This document shows, piece after piece, positions 41,599-51,058 of a stretch of DNA of 64,000 bases. The position numbers and the translations under genes are program-made. Positions within the stretch are counted from its first letter, which is position 1, and every line of letters starts with the position of its first letter. Where the stretch lies: NCBI RefSeq assembly GCF_000974425.1, contig NZ_CP010429.1, positions 1,240,001-1,304,000 of the forward strand. Direction: 5' to 3'. The DNA comes from Spirosoma radiotolerans (GTDB lineage Bacteria; Bacteroidota; Bacteroidia; Cytophagales; Spirosomataceae). The notes under the pieces are model-generated. The model saw only the letters and a program-made list of their open reading frames with translations. It did no database searches and was not told the origin of the DNA.

Positions 41599-41637
41599 GG
41601 CCGCTCCACCGTGGCCGCTCCACCGTGGAGCGGCCAC
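41599..41637. repeat. GC-rich tandem 14-mer merging into a palindrome
   Basis: GGCCGCTCCACCGT occurs twice without a gap (41599-41612 and 41613-41626). The second copy continues into its inverse, giving a palindrome with 13-bp arms (41611-41623 and 41625-41637) around a single base. It lies about 75 bp beyond the stop of the propeller gene (41712, minus strand), in otherwise AT-balanced sequence. Confidence 0.7.
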
Positions 41638-41711
41638 GCGTTTGTCAGGGGAGCCACAACATCGAGACAGACGTTTGTTATCTCACCACTAAGTAGCTTT
41701 AGGACTACCGA

Positions 41712-43112
41712 CTAAGGCTTATCCAGTAAGAGGAGTTGGTTCGTTCGATTATCAATCAGGATAATGTGCTGGTAAGTGGAAGTCGCCTGGTCCTGAACCG
41801 AGTGCACTAAGCCAGTCGACTGACCCATGTATCGCCCCTTTTCATCGGTATGGAACTGATTAATTTCGTAATCAATCGCGTAGGGAGCCTGTATTGAACG
41901 GCTGAAGGCCAGCGTGTACGAGCTATTGGGCTGAAGGCCCGAAAAAATCTGTTCCACCAAGTCGGTTAAGCCGATGGGCCGTACGGCCAGCTTGCCCTGG
42001 GCCTGGCTATCCTGGCCAGTAGCGTTAAGTACAATCAACTGGGTAGCCGTGGAATCAGATAGGGGCCTAAGGTTGACCTGGTTGCCTACATTACTAACAG
42101 CATTTTCGGCGTACACCAGGGCCTGTGGACTTTGGCCGATCTTAACCGGCGGCAGCGGTTGCCTAGTTTCCAGATCAATGCCCTGTACCTGATCGGCATA
42201 CTCCAGGCCGACATACAGAAGGTTACCATCGGGAGCCGCCCACAACCCGTGCGGCAGCGCGCCAACGTTGATGGTGTCTGTCTGGTGGAAATCCTGCGCC
42301 GGATCAAATACCCGAACTTTGTTCTCGCCCCCTACCGTAACCAGCATCCGCAGCTTTTTGGCTAGGTAGGTAAAGGTTACGTGGTTAGTGATGGCGCCCG
42401 TATTGATGACCTTGGCGATGCGCTGTGTTTTGGCATTGAGTACCGTCACTTTGCCCACATCTTTGTGGGTAAACGCCACCCATTCCCCCTGAGGGCTGGT
42501 AAAGATGTTGGGTGAAAAAGGGCTGACAACGGGTATTTTTTTTATGATCTGGTAGGTGGATGTATTGACGATATCAAGCTCAGGGGTAAAGCTGGAGCAC
42601 ACATAGGCCAACTTACCATCGGGCGAAAACGATACCATGCCGGGACCATCCGCGACGGGTACCTGCCGGACTTCGGTCATACTGGCCACATCGATAACAC
42701 TAATGTAAGCTTCCCCCCGTACTGAAACCCAGACTTGTTTGCCGTTAGGCGTGAAGGTCGGCTCGTGGGGGGAGCGGCCCACATAGACCGTTTTAAGGAC
42801 CTGATTGGTCTGGGTCGAAATAAAGGTGAGGGCGTTGGAGCCGATCGATACCACTGCCAGCAGCCTTTTGGCAGCCAGATAGCGCAGCCCGTGCACCAGG
42901 GCCTGCCCTCGGTAAAGGGGCGATAGGACGTTTGGGTAAGGCTTACCCAGATCGATCTCGCCCAGCAGCCGATTTGTAGCGGGATCGATGACCGATACGG
43001 TATTGGATACCTGGTTAGCCGTATACACCCGGTCGTGGGCGTACCGGGATTGGGCGTAGGAAGGGACGCTGCTGACCAGCAGCAGACCCAAAAGAAGATT
43101 CTTCTGATTCAT
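41712..43112 (-). CDS. Exported YVTN/YncE-type beta-propeller protein
   Basis: A 466-residue secreted protein with a signal peptide (MNQKNLLLGLLLVSSVPSYAQ). It is built of about seven propeller blades with repeats such as RVYTANQVSNTVSVIDPATN, PTFTPNGKQVWVSVRGEAYISVID and VSFSPDGKLAYVCSSFTPELDIV. The C-terminal 110 residues form a separate beta-rich region (LNATGQDSQAQGKLAVRPIG), possibly a small adhesion or superoxide-dismutase-like CHRD domain. It starts 4 bp after the DUF305 gene stop, so the pair is an operon. The function is unknown; some relatives accompany metal-handling genes. Confidence 0.85.
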   Translation of the reverse strand: MNQKNLLLGLLLVSSVPSYAQSRYAHDRVYTANQVSNTVSVIDPATNRLLGEIDLGKPYPNVLSPLYRGQALVHGLRYLAAKRLLAVVSIGSNALTFISTQTNQVLKTVYVGRSPHEPTFTPNGKQVWVSVRGEAYISVIDVASMTEVRQVPVADGPGMVSFSPDGKLAYVCSSFTPELDIVNTSTYQIIKKIPVVSPFSPNIFTSPQGEWVAFTHKDVGKVTVLNAKTQRIAKVINTGAITNHVTFTYLAKKLRMLVTVGGENKVRVFDPAQDFHQTDTINVGALPHGLWAAPDGNLLYVGLEYADQVQGIDLETRQPLPPVKIGQSPQALVYAENAVSNVGNQVNLRPLSDSTATQLIVLNATGQDSQAQGKLAVRPIGLTDLVEQIFSGLQPNSSYTLAFSRSIQAPYAIDYEINQFHTDEKGRYMGQSTGLVHSVQDQATSTYQHIILIDNRTNQLLLLDKP

Positions 43113-43116
43113 CGTC

Positions 43117-43725
43117 TTAGTTTAAATAATCTGTCATCTGGTCAATTTCGATCTGCTGACTGGCCATAAGCCCACGGGCATAAGCTTGAATAACTGGCTC
43201 ATCGCTGAATTGCAGAATTACTTTTGCCATGGCAAGGGCCGCCTGGTGGTGGGGCTTCATAACAGCGGCAAACGCTCGATCCGTGTCAGACAGGGCTTTA
43301 TTTGCCGGCAGGGCATTCATCATGCCATCCATCGTTTGCTTCATGGCGGCCCCAAAGGCAGCGGGTGGGTGAGCGGTGTCGGCCCTGAGCTGTTTCAGCC
43401 AGAGCTGCATTTGCTCGATCTCGCTTTGTTGCTCAATCAGGATACTTTTCGCTAATTGAATCATCTCCCGGTTGTGACCGTTCGCGATCTCGTAGCTTGC
43501 CATGGCGATGGCACCCCGATGATGGGCCAGCATTTGGTGCAGAAAAGTTGCCGCTGGCGAATTGCCCATGGGTGCTTGGTCCATCTGCACCATCATCGTA
43601 TCCATCATGGCCAGATAAACGTTTTTAGCAGTTGGTGCAGGCTGGGTATGGTGAGTATGCTGGGCATGGACCCACGGATTGATGAGGAGGAGAACAAAAA
43701 GTAAGCAGGCTGTTTTCATAAGCAT
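43117..43725 (-). CDS. DUF305 protein, exported, ferritin-like four-helix type
   Basis: About 202 residues with a signal peptide (MLMKTACLLFVLLLINPWVHA) and an immediate His-rich stretch HTHHTQ. The DUF305 core reads FLHQMLAHHRGAIAMASYEIANGHN, IEQQSEIEQMQLWL, and AVMKPHHQAALAMAKVILQFS, ending ASQQIEIDQMTDYL. The paired M-x-x-HH motifs in the two halves are the family hallmark and suggest metal binding; relatives include the copper-binding CopM. The start at 43725 (or 43719) is chosen because the earlier in-frame start adds a non-signal stretch. It is the first gene of an operon with the propeller gene and divergent from the LytTR regulator. Confidence 0.9.
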   Translation of the reverse strand: MLMKTACLLFVLLLINPWVHAQHTHHTQPAPTAKNVYLAMMDTMMVQMDQAPMGNSPAATFLHQMLAHHRGAIAMASYEIANGHNREMIQLAKSILIEQQSEIEQMQLWLKQLRADTAHPPAAFGAAMKQTMDGMMNALPANKALSDTDRAFAAVMKPHHQAALAMAKVILQFSDEPVIQAYARGLMASQQIEIDQMTDYLN

Positions 43726-43906
43726 CCGTGTGTTACTGTTCGAATAAGCTTCGTAGCTTGTCTGACAAAGATGGTAGTCTGAACGTAATGCATACCGGGA
43801 AATGGACGCCAATGGGCAAAAATGGGTGGTAAAGCCGAATAAAACGCATTGAAAAGTCCTGCTTAGGAAGTCATTTCTCTAGACGTCGTTTGGTAAATTC
43901 TATGAA

Positions 43907-45034
43907 ATGAAAAAAGAAAAGGTATATCTCTACACGGTGCTGGCGCTCTCGCTGATTGTCCTGCTGATTAGTCTGTTGACCCTAAATTACCTGTTTTCCA
44001 GAGTGACCAATCAACTACTCGATGCGCAACTGGAATCTAGCCAACGGGAGATTCGGGAAATTCAGCGGCTGCTGGAGGGGCAGCTGCGTAATGGTATGGG
44101 GAAGGAGCAGGTAGCCGCTAGTTTGCAGAAAAGCATCGAAAATACAGATACCCAAACGGGCTTCGTGTGTATGTATGACACGGTGGGAAAAGAAATCTGT
44201 CACCCCGATCCGAGTCGAATCGGTCAGCAGATCGACCAGGACAATTCAGTGGTTAGACCGATTACAGGAAGTGAAAGCCAATCGTTTTATGAATTGCTCA
44301 ACGACGGGAAAGCCGCCGGAGGCTTGCGAACGTTTAGCGACCATAGACGTGGATCGGAGATTATTTATGTGCAACCGATTGCGAACACGAGCTGGATGTT
44401 GGCCTCCCACGCGAATCTGCATGCCATCCGTCGACAATTGGATGAGCTACATACCCAATTTCTGTTAGCCCAGGGACTGGCCGGTACCTTGATGGTTTTG
44501 TTATCCTTTTTAGCCGTTCGGTGGATTGGCAATCGGTACCAGCAACAATTGGAAGGGGAAAAGAACCAGCTAACCGATGAAGTCAAAAGCTTAACGGCCC
44601 TGAATGCCAGCCTGGTGAGTTATCAGTTGAAGGTTCAAAACGAGCCGGTAGAATCATCGGCCGAGGGGCCGGTCGTACCGACGGAAGAAGGAGGGAGCCG
44701 ACGCCGTATTCTTACCTATTGGAAAGACGAGCTAGTCGTGATTAGTACCGATCAAATCGCTTACTTTCATACCGAGCAGTCCCTGACCTACATTTACTGC
44801 CAGGATGCCAAGGTGTATACCAGCAACACGAGTTTGGATGAACTTCAGAAGGAACTCGATGGTGATCAGTTTTTTCGGGCCAACCGGCAGTTTCTTATTT
44901 CCATTCGGGCCATTGAGAAGATTTTTCTGTATGGCAAGCATCAATTGAAAATCGCCATTAGCCCTCAGCCGCCAGAGGCTATTCTAATCAGCAAAAACAA
45001 GGCGGCCGAGTTCAAGCAATGGCTCAACCGGTAA
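43907..45034 (+). CDS. Membrane one-component regulator: Cache-like sensor plus LytTR DNA-binding domain
   Basis: A 375-residue protein: TM1 at about 8-30, an extracytoplasmic sensor at about 35-180 (GFVCMYDTVGKEICHPDPSRIGQ, GSEIIYVQPIANTSWMLASHA, as in single Cache domains), TM2 at about 188-206, a short coiled coil, and a LytTR domain at about 265-375 (VVISTDQIAYFHTEQSLTYIYC, FFRANRQFLISIRAIEKIF, AILISKNKAAEFKQWL). No kinase or receiver domain is present, so it should pass a periplasmic signal directly to DNA. It is divergent from the DUF305/propeller operon (181-bp gap), its probable target. Confidence 0.85.
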   Translation: MKKEKVYLYTVLALSLIVLLISLLTLNYLFSRVTNQLLDAQLESSQREIREIQRLLEGQLRNGMGKEQVAASLQKSIENTDTQTGFVCMYDTVGKEICHPDPSRIGQQIDQDNSVVRPITGSESQSFYELLNDGKAAGGLRTFSDHRRGSEIIYVQPIANTSWMLASHANLHAIRRQLDELHTQFLLAQGLAGTLMVLLSFLAVRWIGNRYQQQLEGEKNQLTDEVKSLTALNASLVSYQLKVQNEPVESSAEGPVVPTEEGGSRRRILTYWKDELVVISTDQIAYFHTEQSLTYIYCQDAKVYTSNTSLDELQKELDGDQFFRANRQFLISIRAIEKIFLYGKHQLKIAISPQPPEAILISKNKAAEFKQWLNR

Positions 45035-45314
45035 TTGGCCGCTGTTGATGGCCAGGTACTCGGTAGCTGTCAACTCGATGATCCGTTGTTAGTTGGCGTT
45101 GATCCAACGGGTTTATCTGTTTGATACAGTTGCCACTTAATTGCGTTTAAAAATAATGACGAACGTAGTTCTCAAAATCTTGCTACTCGCACTTTTTAAT
45201 GGCAAGTGACCGCAACGACGGACCGTGTATTTTGTCCGAAACAGCAAATGCACGCTATTTGATGATAGCCCAGCGATTACTCAGGCGGTCTCTCAACTCA
45301 GTTTATCAGATGCG

Positions 45315-45758
45315 TTAATTAGCGGCTGAAGAACTATTGTTGATAATCGCCAGCGTTCGTGCATCCGGTGAGCCGTTGAAGTACTTCGCTAAAACCTCCT
45401 GGAAAACAGGATCTGTAGGTGTCAATAGAGTAAACAGGGTCATACTGGAGTGTAGTTTCAGATCGTCCGGACTGCCTAGAATCTGATGGGCTGATTTCCC
45501 GTCAACGTCAAGCAGGGCATGGGCAATTTCGATCAGGCGCCTTCCCAGGAGTGGATGCTCTACATAAAGCTGGGCTTCCTGTAAATCGCTGATGGCATAA
45601 AATTGGGCCGTTTCGCTAAAGCCTAAGCCCGCAATTTGGGGAAAGATGTACCACATCCAATGGCTTTGTTTTCGTCCGTTCCGAATTTCGGCCAGGGCTC
45701 TGGAATAGCTACTCTGCTGAGCGTCTATAAAGCGTTGCAGGGTATGATCTGTTTTCAT
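45315..45758 (-). CDS. DUF1810 family protein
   Basis: A 147-residue protein consisting of DUF1810: LQRFIDAQQSSYSRALAEIRNGRKQSHWMWYIFPQI, GLGFSETAQFYAISDLQEAQLYVEHPLLG, and PDDLKLHSSMTLF. The start MKTDHTLQRF at 45758 matches the family N-terminus; the in-frame extension to 45848 does not. Activity is unknown; the family is soluble and helical and often found in stress-related contexts. The gene stands alone. The 280 bp between it and the LytTR gene contain nothing recognisable. Confidence 0.92.
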   Translation of the reverse strand: MKTDHTLQRFIDAQQSSYSRALAEIRNGRKQSHWMWYIFPQIAGLGFSETAQFYAISDLQEAQLYVEHPLLGRRLIEIAHALLDVDGKSAHQILGSPDDLKLHSSMTLFTLLTPTDPVFQEVLAKYFNGSPDARTLAIINNSSSAAN

Positions 45759-46115
45759 GAACGTATCTGGAGAGAATGAACCTGGCCCACATCGGAGCGT
45801 ACACTTAACCTGACAAGAGGGCCAATTGTTGGCTAAGCCAGTGGTCACTCGGCTCCAACTTAACCAGGAAGGGGCCGTTTGCAGAATCGGATCAAACCCG
45901 AATGACGGGCCTGAACGAGAATTGCCAATACGTATCTAAGCTGTAAAAGCCCCAAACCTAAAGGGCTGTCCTGCGCCAACGAAGGCATTCTGCGTTGGCT
46001 ATAGTGGGCAACTCCGACTAGTTGTTTAAGGTTTGTTTCATTTCACGTCGGCAGGGACCGCGACCAGGGCTTTGTTATAAATCCAATTCCGTCTTGAGTA
46101 AGAGTACAGAACAAT

Positions 46116-46172
46116 GACTTAACAGAAAGGCGTGTTACTGGTTAGACCAGTGACACGCCTTTCTGTTAAGTC
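46116..46172. terminator. Long hairpin at the end of the SusCD operon
   Basis: Arms 46116-46142 and 46146-46172 pair over 27 positions with a single T-G wobble and a 3-nt loop. It begins 16 bp after the SusD stop. No T-tract follows in the direction of susD transcription, so it may act as an mRNA 3'-end stabiliser as much as a terminator. The remaining sequence up to 45759 shows no gene. Confidence 0.75.
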
Positions 46173-46187
46173 GACTCCAGGATCAAC

Positions 46188-47612
46188 TTATTTTTTATCC
46201 CACCAGAGCGGTTCTGACAACGTAGCTTCCGTTGGTACGTTAATGCCATTTTTGGAGATTTCCCCACTTGGGTACGCTGCCCGCCGAATGAACGTAGGAA
46301 GGGCCGCATTTGCGGGTAATTTAAACCCTTTGTACTGATAATCATACCGACGTGCGTCATTCCAGGCTTCTGGATTGAGGTAGGTGGCCACGTACTTTTC
46401 CTTAAAGATAAGATCAATCGTTAGCGCCGTTGCACCGACAGCCACCACCGGATTGGCCAGATAGGCATCCCGGGCAGCAGCAGCAACGCCGTATTTATCC
46501 ATATTCGCCTGAATCCCGGCTAAATAAGCAGTATACGCACGGGTCTTATCCCCCGCTCTAAAAGCCGCTTCGGCCTCGATAAACTTCAACTCCGCGTAGG
46601 TCGCAATCAGCAGGGGTGATGCATCGCCGGTAAGGGGCGAATTGAGCGAAATGTAATTTTCGTCTTTTATGGTGTTGGCCGCCCCCACATTGCCCTGGCC
46701 ATTTACGGTTCCTTTATAATCGTTATTGACGGTTTTATCCGTGATCTTCTCAATTCGTGGATCAAAAACCCCATACGTCGTGCCATTTAATTGATTGATT
46801 AACTGCGCCGAAAGCCAGCCATCGAGCAATAAATTGGCATTGTCGCGGGCTATTTGCGCCCAGGGGTTCCGCAACTGAAACGTGGCCATCTGGGCGTCAT
46901 CGGCATTCGACGCGTATGATTTCGATACCGCATCGAGTACGTCGGCTGCTTTGTAGGTACCCTGCTTCGATACTTTCGTGAGCATCCGGGCTTTCAGCAT
47001 GTAGGCTGTTTTTGTCCAGGCGGCCGTACTGCCTTTATGAATCAGGTCGTTGGGCGCACTTAATTTAAGTTTCGAATCCGTTTTGGCGAGTTCCGTAATT
47101 CCCTCGTTGAGCAAGGTAAGCGCCGTCGAATACAACGTTTGCCCTGTATCGTACTTGGGTGTGAGGGTAGTGCCGGTAAACGCATCTGAAAATGGCGCGT
47201 CGCCAAACATATCCGCAATGAGCGTCAGGTGGTAGGCTAACATGACATCTGCTACGCCCACATACTCCGATGCGCCCTGTTCCTGCGCATTTTTTTTCAT
47301 GTCGTACAAATCGGCCATGCCAAAATAAACATAATCCCAGGTGCCCGTATAATCCGTGCTCTGGTAAGTATCGGTCGGGCTGGCCGTACCTGGGCTAGCC
47401 AGATACTGCACGAAGTAAGACGTAATATTAGCTACCCGCTGCGAATTTAAACCGGTCTTCTGGGTCGTGGTCGATAGGGACGACGCCAACGGTGGGTTCG
47501 ATATCAGGTTTGGATTGCTGTTGAGATCGAAATAATCCTTACAACTGCTCAGCAGGCTCATCACGAACGCCGTCAGAATCAGTAATGTATATCGTTTTGT
47601 GTATGGTTTCAT
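46188..47612 (-). CDS. SusD/RagB-family outer-membrane lipoprotein (SusD-like_2)
   Basis: A 474-residue surface lipoprotein with signal MKPYTKRYTLLILTAFVMSLLSSC (lipobox LSSC, Cys24) followed by KDYFDLNSNPN, the usual SusD_2 opening. Helical TPR-like regions follow (YVGVADVMLAYHLTLIADMFGDAPFSDAF, LKFIEAEAAFRAGDKTRAYTAYLAGI). It binds glycan or peptide substrates and forms the lid on its SusC transporter. The gene starts 21 bp after susC. No adjacent polysaccharide lyase or hydrolase identifies the substrate; the SusD_2 type is also used for peptides. Confidence 0.93.
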   Translation of the reverse strand: MKPYTKRYTLLILTAFVMSLLSSCKDYFDLNSNPNLISNPPLASSLSTTTQKTGLNSQRVANITSYFVQYLASPGTASPTDTYQSTDYTGTWDYVYFGMADLYDMKKNAQEQGASEYVGVADVMLAYHLTLIADMFGDAPFSDAFTGTTLTPKYDTGQTLYSTALTLLNEGITELAKTDSKLKLSAPNDLIHKGSTAAWTKTAYMLKARMLTKVSKQGTYKAADVLDAVSKSYASNADDAQMATFQLRNPWAQIARDNANLLLDGWLSAQLINQLNGTTYGVFDPRIEKITDKTVNNDYKGTVNGQGNVGAANTIKDENYISLNSPLTGDASPLLIATYAELKFIEAEAAFRAGDKTRAYTAYLAGIQANMDKYGVAAAARDAYLANPVVAVGATALTIDLIFKEKYVATYLNPEAWNDARRYDYQYKGFKLPANAALPTFIRRAAYPSGEISKNGINVPTEATLSEPLWWDKK

Positions 47613-47633
47613 GGAGATCAGAAAAGAAATGAA

Positions 47634-50600
47634 TTAAAATCCAACGTTCAGCGTGAACAGGAAGCTTCGTACGGCCGGATACGTGAAGCCAGAGAAACCG
47701 TCTATATTGCTGCCGCTGTTTGTGGTCGTAGCTTCTGGATCATAGCCCGTATACTTGGTCCACAAGGCCAGGTTATTACCCGTTACGCCCACACGTGCGC
47801 TTTTCACAAATGATTTTTTGAGTATCGATGTCGGTAGGTTATAGGACAACCCAACCGAGCGAATCCGAACCCAGGAGGCATCTTCGATAAAGTTTTCAGA
47901 CACACCCCGGTGTACGTTTCGATAGAATCCATTACCGTAGTCTACGCCGTCCGGGCCTTTGCCCTGTCCCAGCCAAACCGCTTTCGTATTTTTGGTGCCG
48001 TCGGCCAGCACGCCATCAAATACCTTGATGTCGTTGCGATCTTCAGTGTATTTAGCAATGCCAAAGGCCGAGAAGAAGTTACCCATCTGGTTGTACCGAT
48101 CCTGACCCACACGGGCGTCCATCAAAGCCGTCAGCGTGAAGTTGCCATACCGTACAGTATTTGTCAGACCGCCAATCCACTTTGGCTGCGTATTGCCCAA
48201 CAACCGTTGTTTGGTATCGATAACCGGGAAGCCATTGGCACCAATTACGATCGGGCGACTTTTATCGACCGTCGTGGCATTGTCTTCGCCGGCATTGGCA
48301 TAATATCGCTGGTAGCTCCGGCCATACAGATTTCCGTAAGCCAGACCTGGCACCAGTTTCATGGTGACCGTCGAGTTGGCATAGCCATACTCCGTGGCGT
48401 AACTTATTTCGGTTAACCCCTCCCGAATGCTAAGAATTTTATTCCGGTTGGCCGAGAAGTTCAAGTTGACGTCCCAGCTCAGTTTCCCCTTCCGGACGGG
48501 TGTGCCCCGCAGGATCAGTTCGATCCCCTGGTTGCGCATCTGGCCCGAGTTGATGGCTGCTTTTTCATAGCCTGTCCCCGACGACACATTCACCTGAATG
48601 ATCTGATCCTTACTGGTTGAGTTGTAATAGGTCAGGTCAAGGCCCAGGCGGTTATTCAGAAAGCTCATTTCTAGCCCCCCTTCAAATGTATCCGTAAATT
48701 CTGGTCGCAGACTTGGATTTCCTAGTAAGTAGCCTCTTGTGAATCCGGTCAAACCAGATGGCAAACTCTGATAGGACCCATAGCCGGTAGCCGTCGAGTA
48801 GGGGGCGGCATCCTTCCCAATTTTGGCATAAGACGCTCTCAGTTTGCCCAGGCTGATAAACTGGGGCAACTTAAACTGCTGCGAAAACAAATACCCAAGG
48901 CTCACTGACGGGTAGAAGAAGGAATTGTTCGGTGCCTGAAGCGAGGAAGTAATATCATTTCGACCCGTTAGCGTCAGGTAGAGGTAATCTTTGTAATCCA
49001 TCGTCAACTCGCCAAATATCCCCATCAGGCGATAGTCTTCGGCGCTTTGGGTAGGTACCACCGTTTTGGCGTTCCGCAGGTCGAAATAGTTGTATACGGT
49101 CAGTTCGGTACCTTCCGCACCAAACCCGCGAATTTTTCGGTCATACAAATCGTGTCCAACCCGTAGCGTGGTGTTAAAATCAGACCCAAATTTATGCGTC
49201 GCACTGGCCGCAAATGTTGAGGTAATCGCCCGGAAGTTCGTGTGATACTGATTGATGAAGCCCAATCCGTTGTCCTCCGATATGTATTCGCCTGTCAGAC
49301 CCGTGGGGCCAGGACCCGTGCCAAGCCGATCGTCGGAATACGTATCCAGACCCGCCCGGTAATTCAGCGTAAGCCAGCTCAACGGCGAATAAACGAAGTT
49401 TACACCACCAATCAGGCGGTTTACGTTGTCTCTGAATTTGTTGGTCATGGCCGTATAGATCGGGTTCGCATTGTCTCCCGAATATGTATTCATGGTGCCA
49501 TCGGGCTTCAGATAATCCCGGACATCATAGCGCGGTGACCAGTAGCTCAGGAGTTCGCTGTAACGCCCGGCGTTGTACCGATCGCCCCCGGAGTTGATGT
49601 AATTCAGGTTAACGCCCGTGCTGAACTTGTCACTGAATTTGACGTTCGTATTCAGCCGAACCGATAACTTCCCGTAGTTTGTAAAGGGAATAATGCCATC
49701 CTGCGTCAAATGCGAAATCGACGACAGGAAGTTAATCTTATCCGTACCTCCTGAAAAAGACAGGTTGTTCTGAAACTGCTTCCCGGTATTATAAGCGTCC
49801 TTGAATTGATTGTACAGTTTTGCCGGGTGCGTTGGGTCAATCTTGATCGCATCGGCTACGGTAGGACCAAAGGAGGGCCAGAAACTGTGCGGATCATATT
49901 GCCCCTGCCAGCCAATGGTGTATTTATCCTGTACTTCCGGGTATTTATTGACATTCTCAAACCCGTACGTACCACTATAATTAGCGCGCAAGGCACCGGC
50001 TTTCCCCGACTTGGTTGTTATTACAACCACACCATTGGCACCACGCAGGCCATAGAGAGCGGTAGCAGCGCCCCCTTTCAGAATATTGATGGTTTCAACA
50101 TCGTCCGGGTTAATATCGGCGGCCCGGTTTGTCATACCCCGGCCATCCGCACCTGAATTTGTGGTCCCAGTAGATGTGCTGTTGTCGAGTAAAACACCAT
50201 CGATCACAAAAAGTGGCTGGTTATCGCGGGTTGCATCGATGGAGTTTATGCCACGAATCAAAATTCGGGCACCCTGACCAGGTGCACCGCCCGTGCTGGA
50301 GATGGTTACCCCGGCTACTTTCCCCTGGAGCGCATTAACCAGGTTCGTCTGATGATTTTGCACAAGCTGCTCCGAGTTAACACTTTGTGCAGCATAGCCA
50401 AGTGCTTTCTTTTCGCGACTGATCCCCAGGGCGGTCACGACCACTTCATTCAACACTTTGTTGTCCTGCTTTAACGCTACATTGATACTCTGGCGGCTGC
50501 CAACGGCAACCTCCTGGTTTTCATACCCAATGTAGCTGAACACCAATATAGCCTTCTCTGAATTCACCCGGAGACTATAACGCCCGTCAGCATTCGTCAA

Positions 50601-50762
50601 GGTGCCGGTTGTGGTGCCCTTCACAGATACATTCACGCCAGGCAAGACAGTACCATCTCCATCCGTAGAAACAATTCCACTTACTTCGGCCTGTTGTGCC
50701 ATAACAAGCGATGAACTGAGTAGCAAAGTCAGCACCGTGCAGACCTGTAAGATTTTCTTCAT
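47634..50762 (-). CDS. SusC/RagA-family TonB-linked outer-membrane transporter
   Basis: A 1042-residue receptor starting MKKILQVCTVLTLLLSSSLVMAQ (signal peptide); the in-frame extension upstream falls before the promoter-predicted transcript start. Order: carboxypeptidase-regulatory-like domain (VSGIVSTDGDGTVLPGVNVSVKGTTTG), plug with LNEVVVTALGISREKKALGY and the SusC signature GAPGQGARILIRGINSI, then the 22-strand barrel ending FTYPAVRSFLFTLNVGF. It imports the ligand captured by SusD using TonB energy. There is no N-terminal STN domain or anti-sigma partner. A canonical promoter lies just upstream. Confidence 0.96.
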   Translation of the reverse strand: MKKILQVCTVLTLLLSSSLVMAQQAEVSGIVSTDGDGTVLPGVNVSVKGTTTGTLTNADGRYSLRVNSEKAILVFSYIGYENQEVAVGSRQSINVALKQDNKVLNEVVVTALGISREKKALGYAAQSVNSEQLVQNHQTNLVNALQGKVAGVTISSTGGAPGQGARILIRGINSIDATRDNQPLFVIDGVLLDNSTSTGTTNSGADGRGMTNRAADINPDDVETINILKGGAATALYGLRGANGVVVITTKSGKAGALRANYSGTYGFENVNKYPEVQDKYTIGWQGQYDPHSFWPSFGPTVADAIKIDPTHPAKLYNQFKDAYNTGKQFQNNLSFSGGTDKINFLSSISHLTQDGIIPFTNYGKLSVRLNTNVKFSDKFSTGVNLNYINSGGDRYNAGRYSELLSYWSPRYDVRDYLKPDGTMNTYSGDNANPIYTAMTNKFRDNVNRLIGGVNFVYSPLSWLTLNYRAGLDTYSDDRLGTGPGPTGLTGEYISEDNGLGFINQYHTNFRAITSTFAASATHKFGSDFNTTLRVGHDLYDRKIRGFGAEGTELTVYNYFDLRNAKTVVPTQSAEDYRLMGIFGELTMDYKDYLYLTLTGRNDITSSLQAPNNSFFYPSVSLGYLFSQQFKLPQFISLGKLRASYAKIGKDAAPYSTATGYGSYQSLPSGLTGFTRGYLLGNPSLRPEFTDTFEGGLEMSFLNNRLGLDLTYYNSTSKDQIIQVNVSSGTGYEKAAINSGQMRNQGIELILRGTPVRKGKLSWDVNLNFSANRNKILSIREGLTEISYATEYGYANSTVTMKLVPGLAYGNLYGRSYQRYYANAGEDNATTVDKSRPIVIGANGFPVIDTKQRLLGNTQPKWIGGLTNTVRYGNFTLTALMDARVGQDRYNQMGNFFSAFGIAKYTEDRNDIKVFDGVLADGTKNTKAVWLGQGKGPDGVDYGNGFYRNVHRGVSENFIEDASWVRIRSVGLSYNLPTSILKKSFVKSARVGVTGNNLALWTKYTGYDPEATTTNSGSNIDGFSGFTYPAVRSFLFTLNVGF

Positions 50763-50804
50763 GTTTGAGTAGTTGTTAGCAAATAATAAAAATACATAAA
50801 CGCG

Positions 50805-50835
50805 CAAATGTAGGGCGTAGCAAAAATTTTGCAAA
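50805..50835 (-). promoter_or_regulatory. Canonical promoter of the SusCD operon
   Basis: On the minus strand: TTTG (50835-50832), exactly 19 nt, TACATTTG (50812-50805). Both boxes match the Bacteroidota consensus. The transcript would start near 50798, leaving a leader of about 36 nt before the susC ATG and excluding the longer in-frame start at 50867. Confidence 0.8.
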
Positions 50836-51058
50836 GCTTTTAAATGAACAAATATTGTTTTGTACAATTTTATATGACTTATGTCTATTAGGCTACTACA
50901 TTTGACTGAGCAAATGTTTATTAACCTTTTGTCTACTAAAAGAGAAAAACTCAGGTTAGCATCATCGTCGTAGAGGACATTTGGCTCTGGATAATCACCC
51001 CCAGCTCAACAGGAATCTTACTTGTATAGGACTTCATGGCCGTATGCCACTGATTGAG

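Noticed and set aside
46116-46172. Hairpin after susD considered as another tandem-word hairpin
   Set aside because: Its arms are not made of a repeated short word and it does not overlap the gene end, so it is treated as a normal 3'-end structure.
47910-48416. 168-codon plus-strand open frame opposite susC
   Set aside because: susC is continuous and well conserved across this segment, so the opposite frame is a composition artefact.
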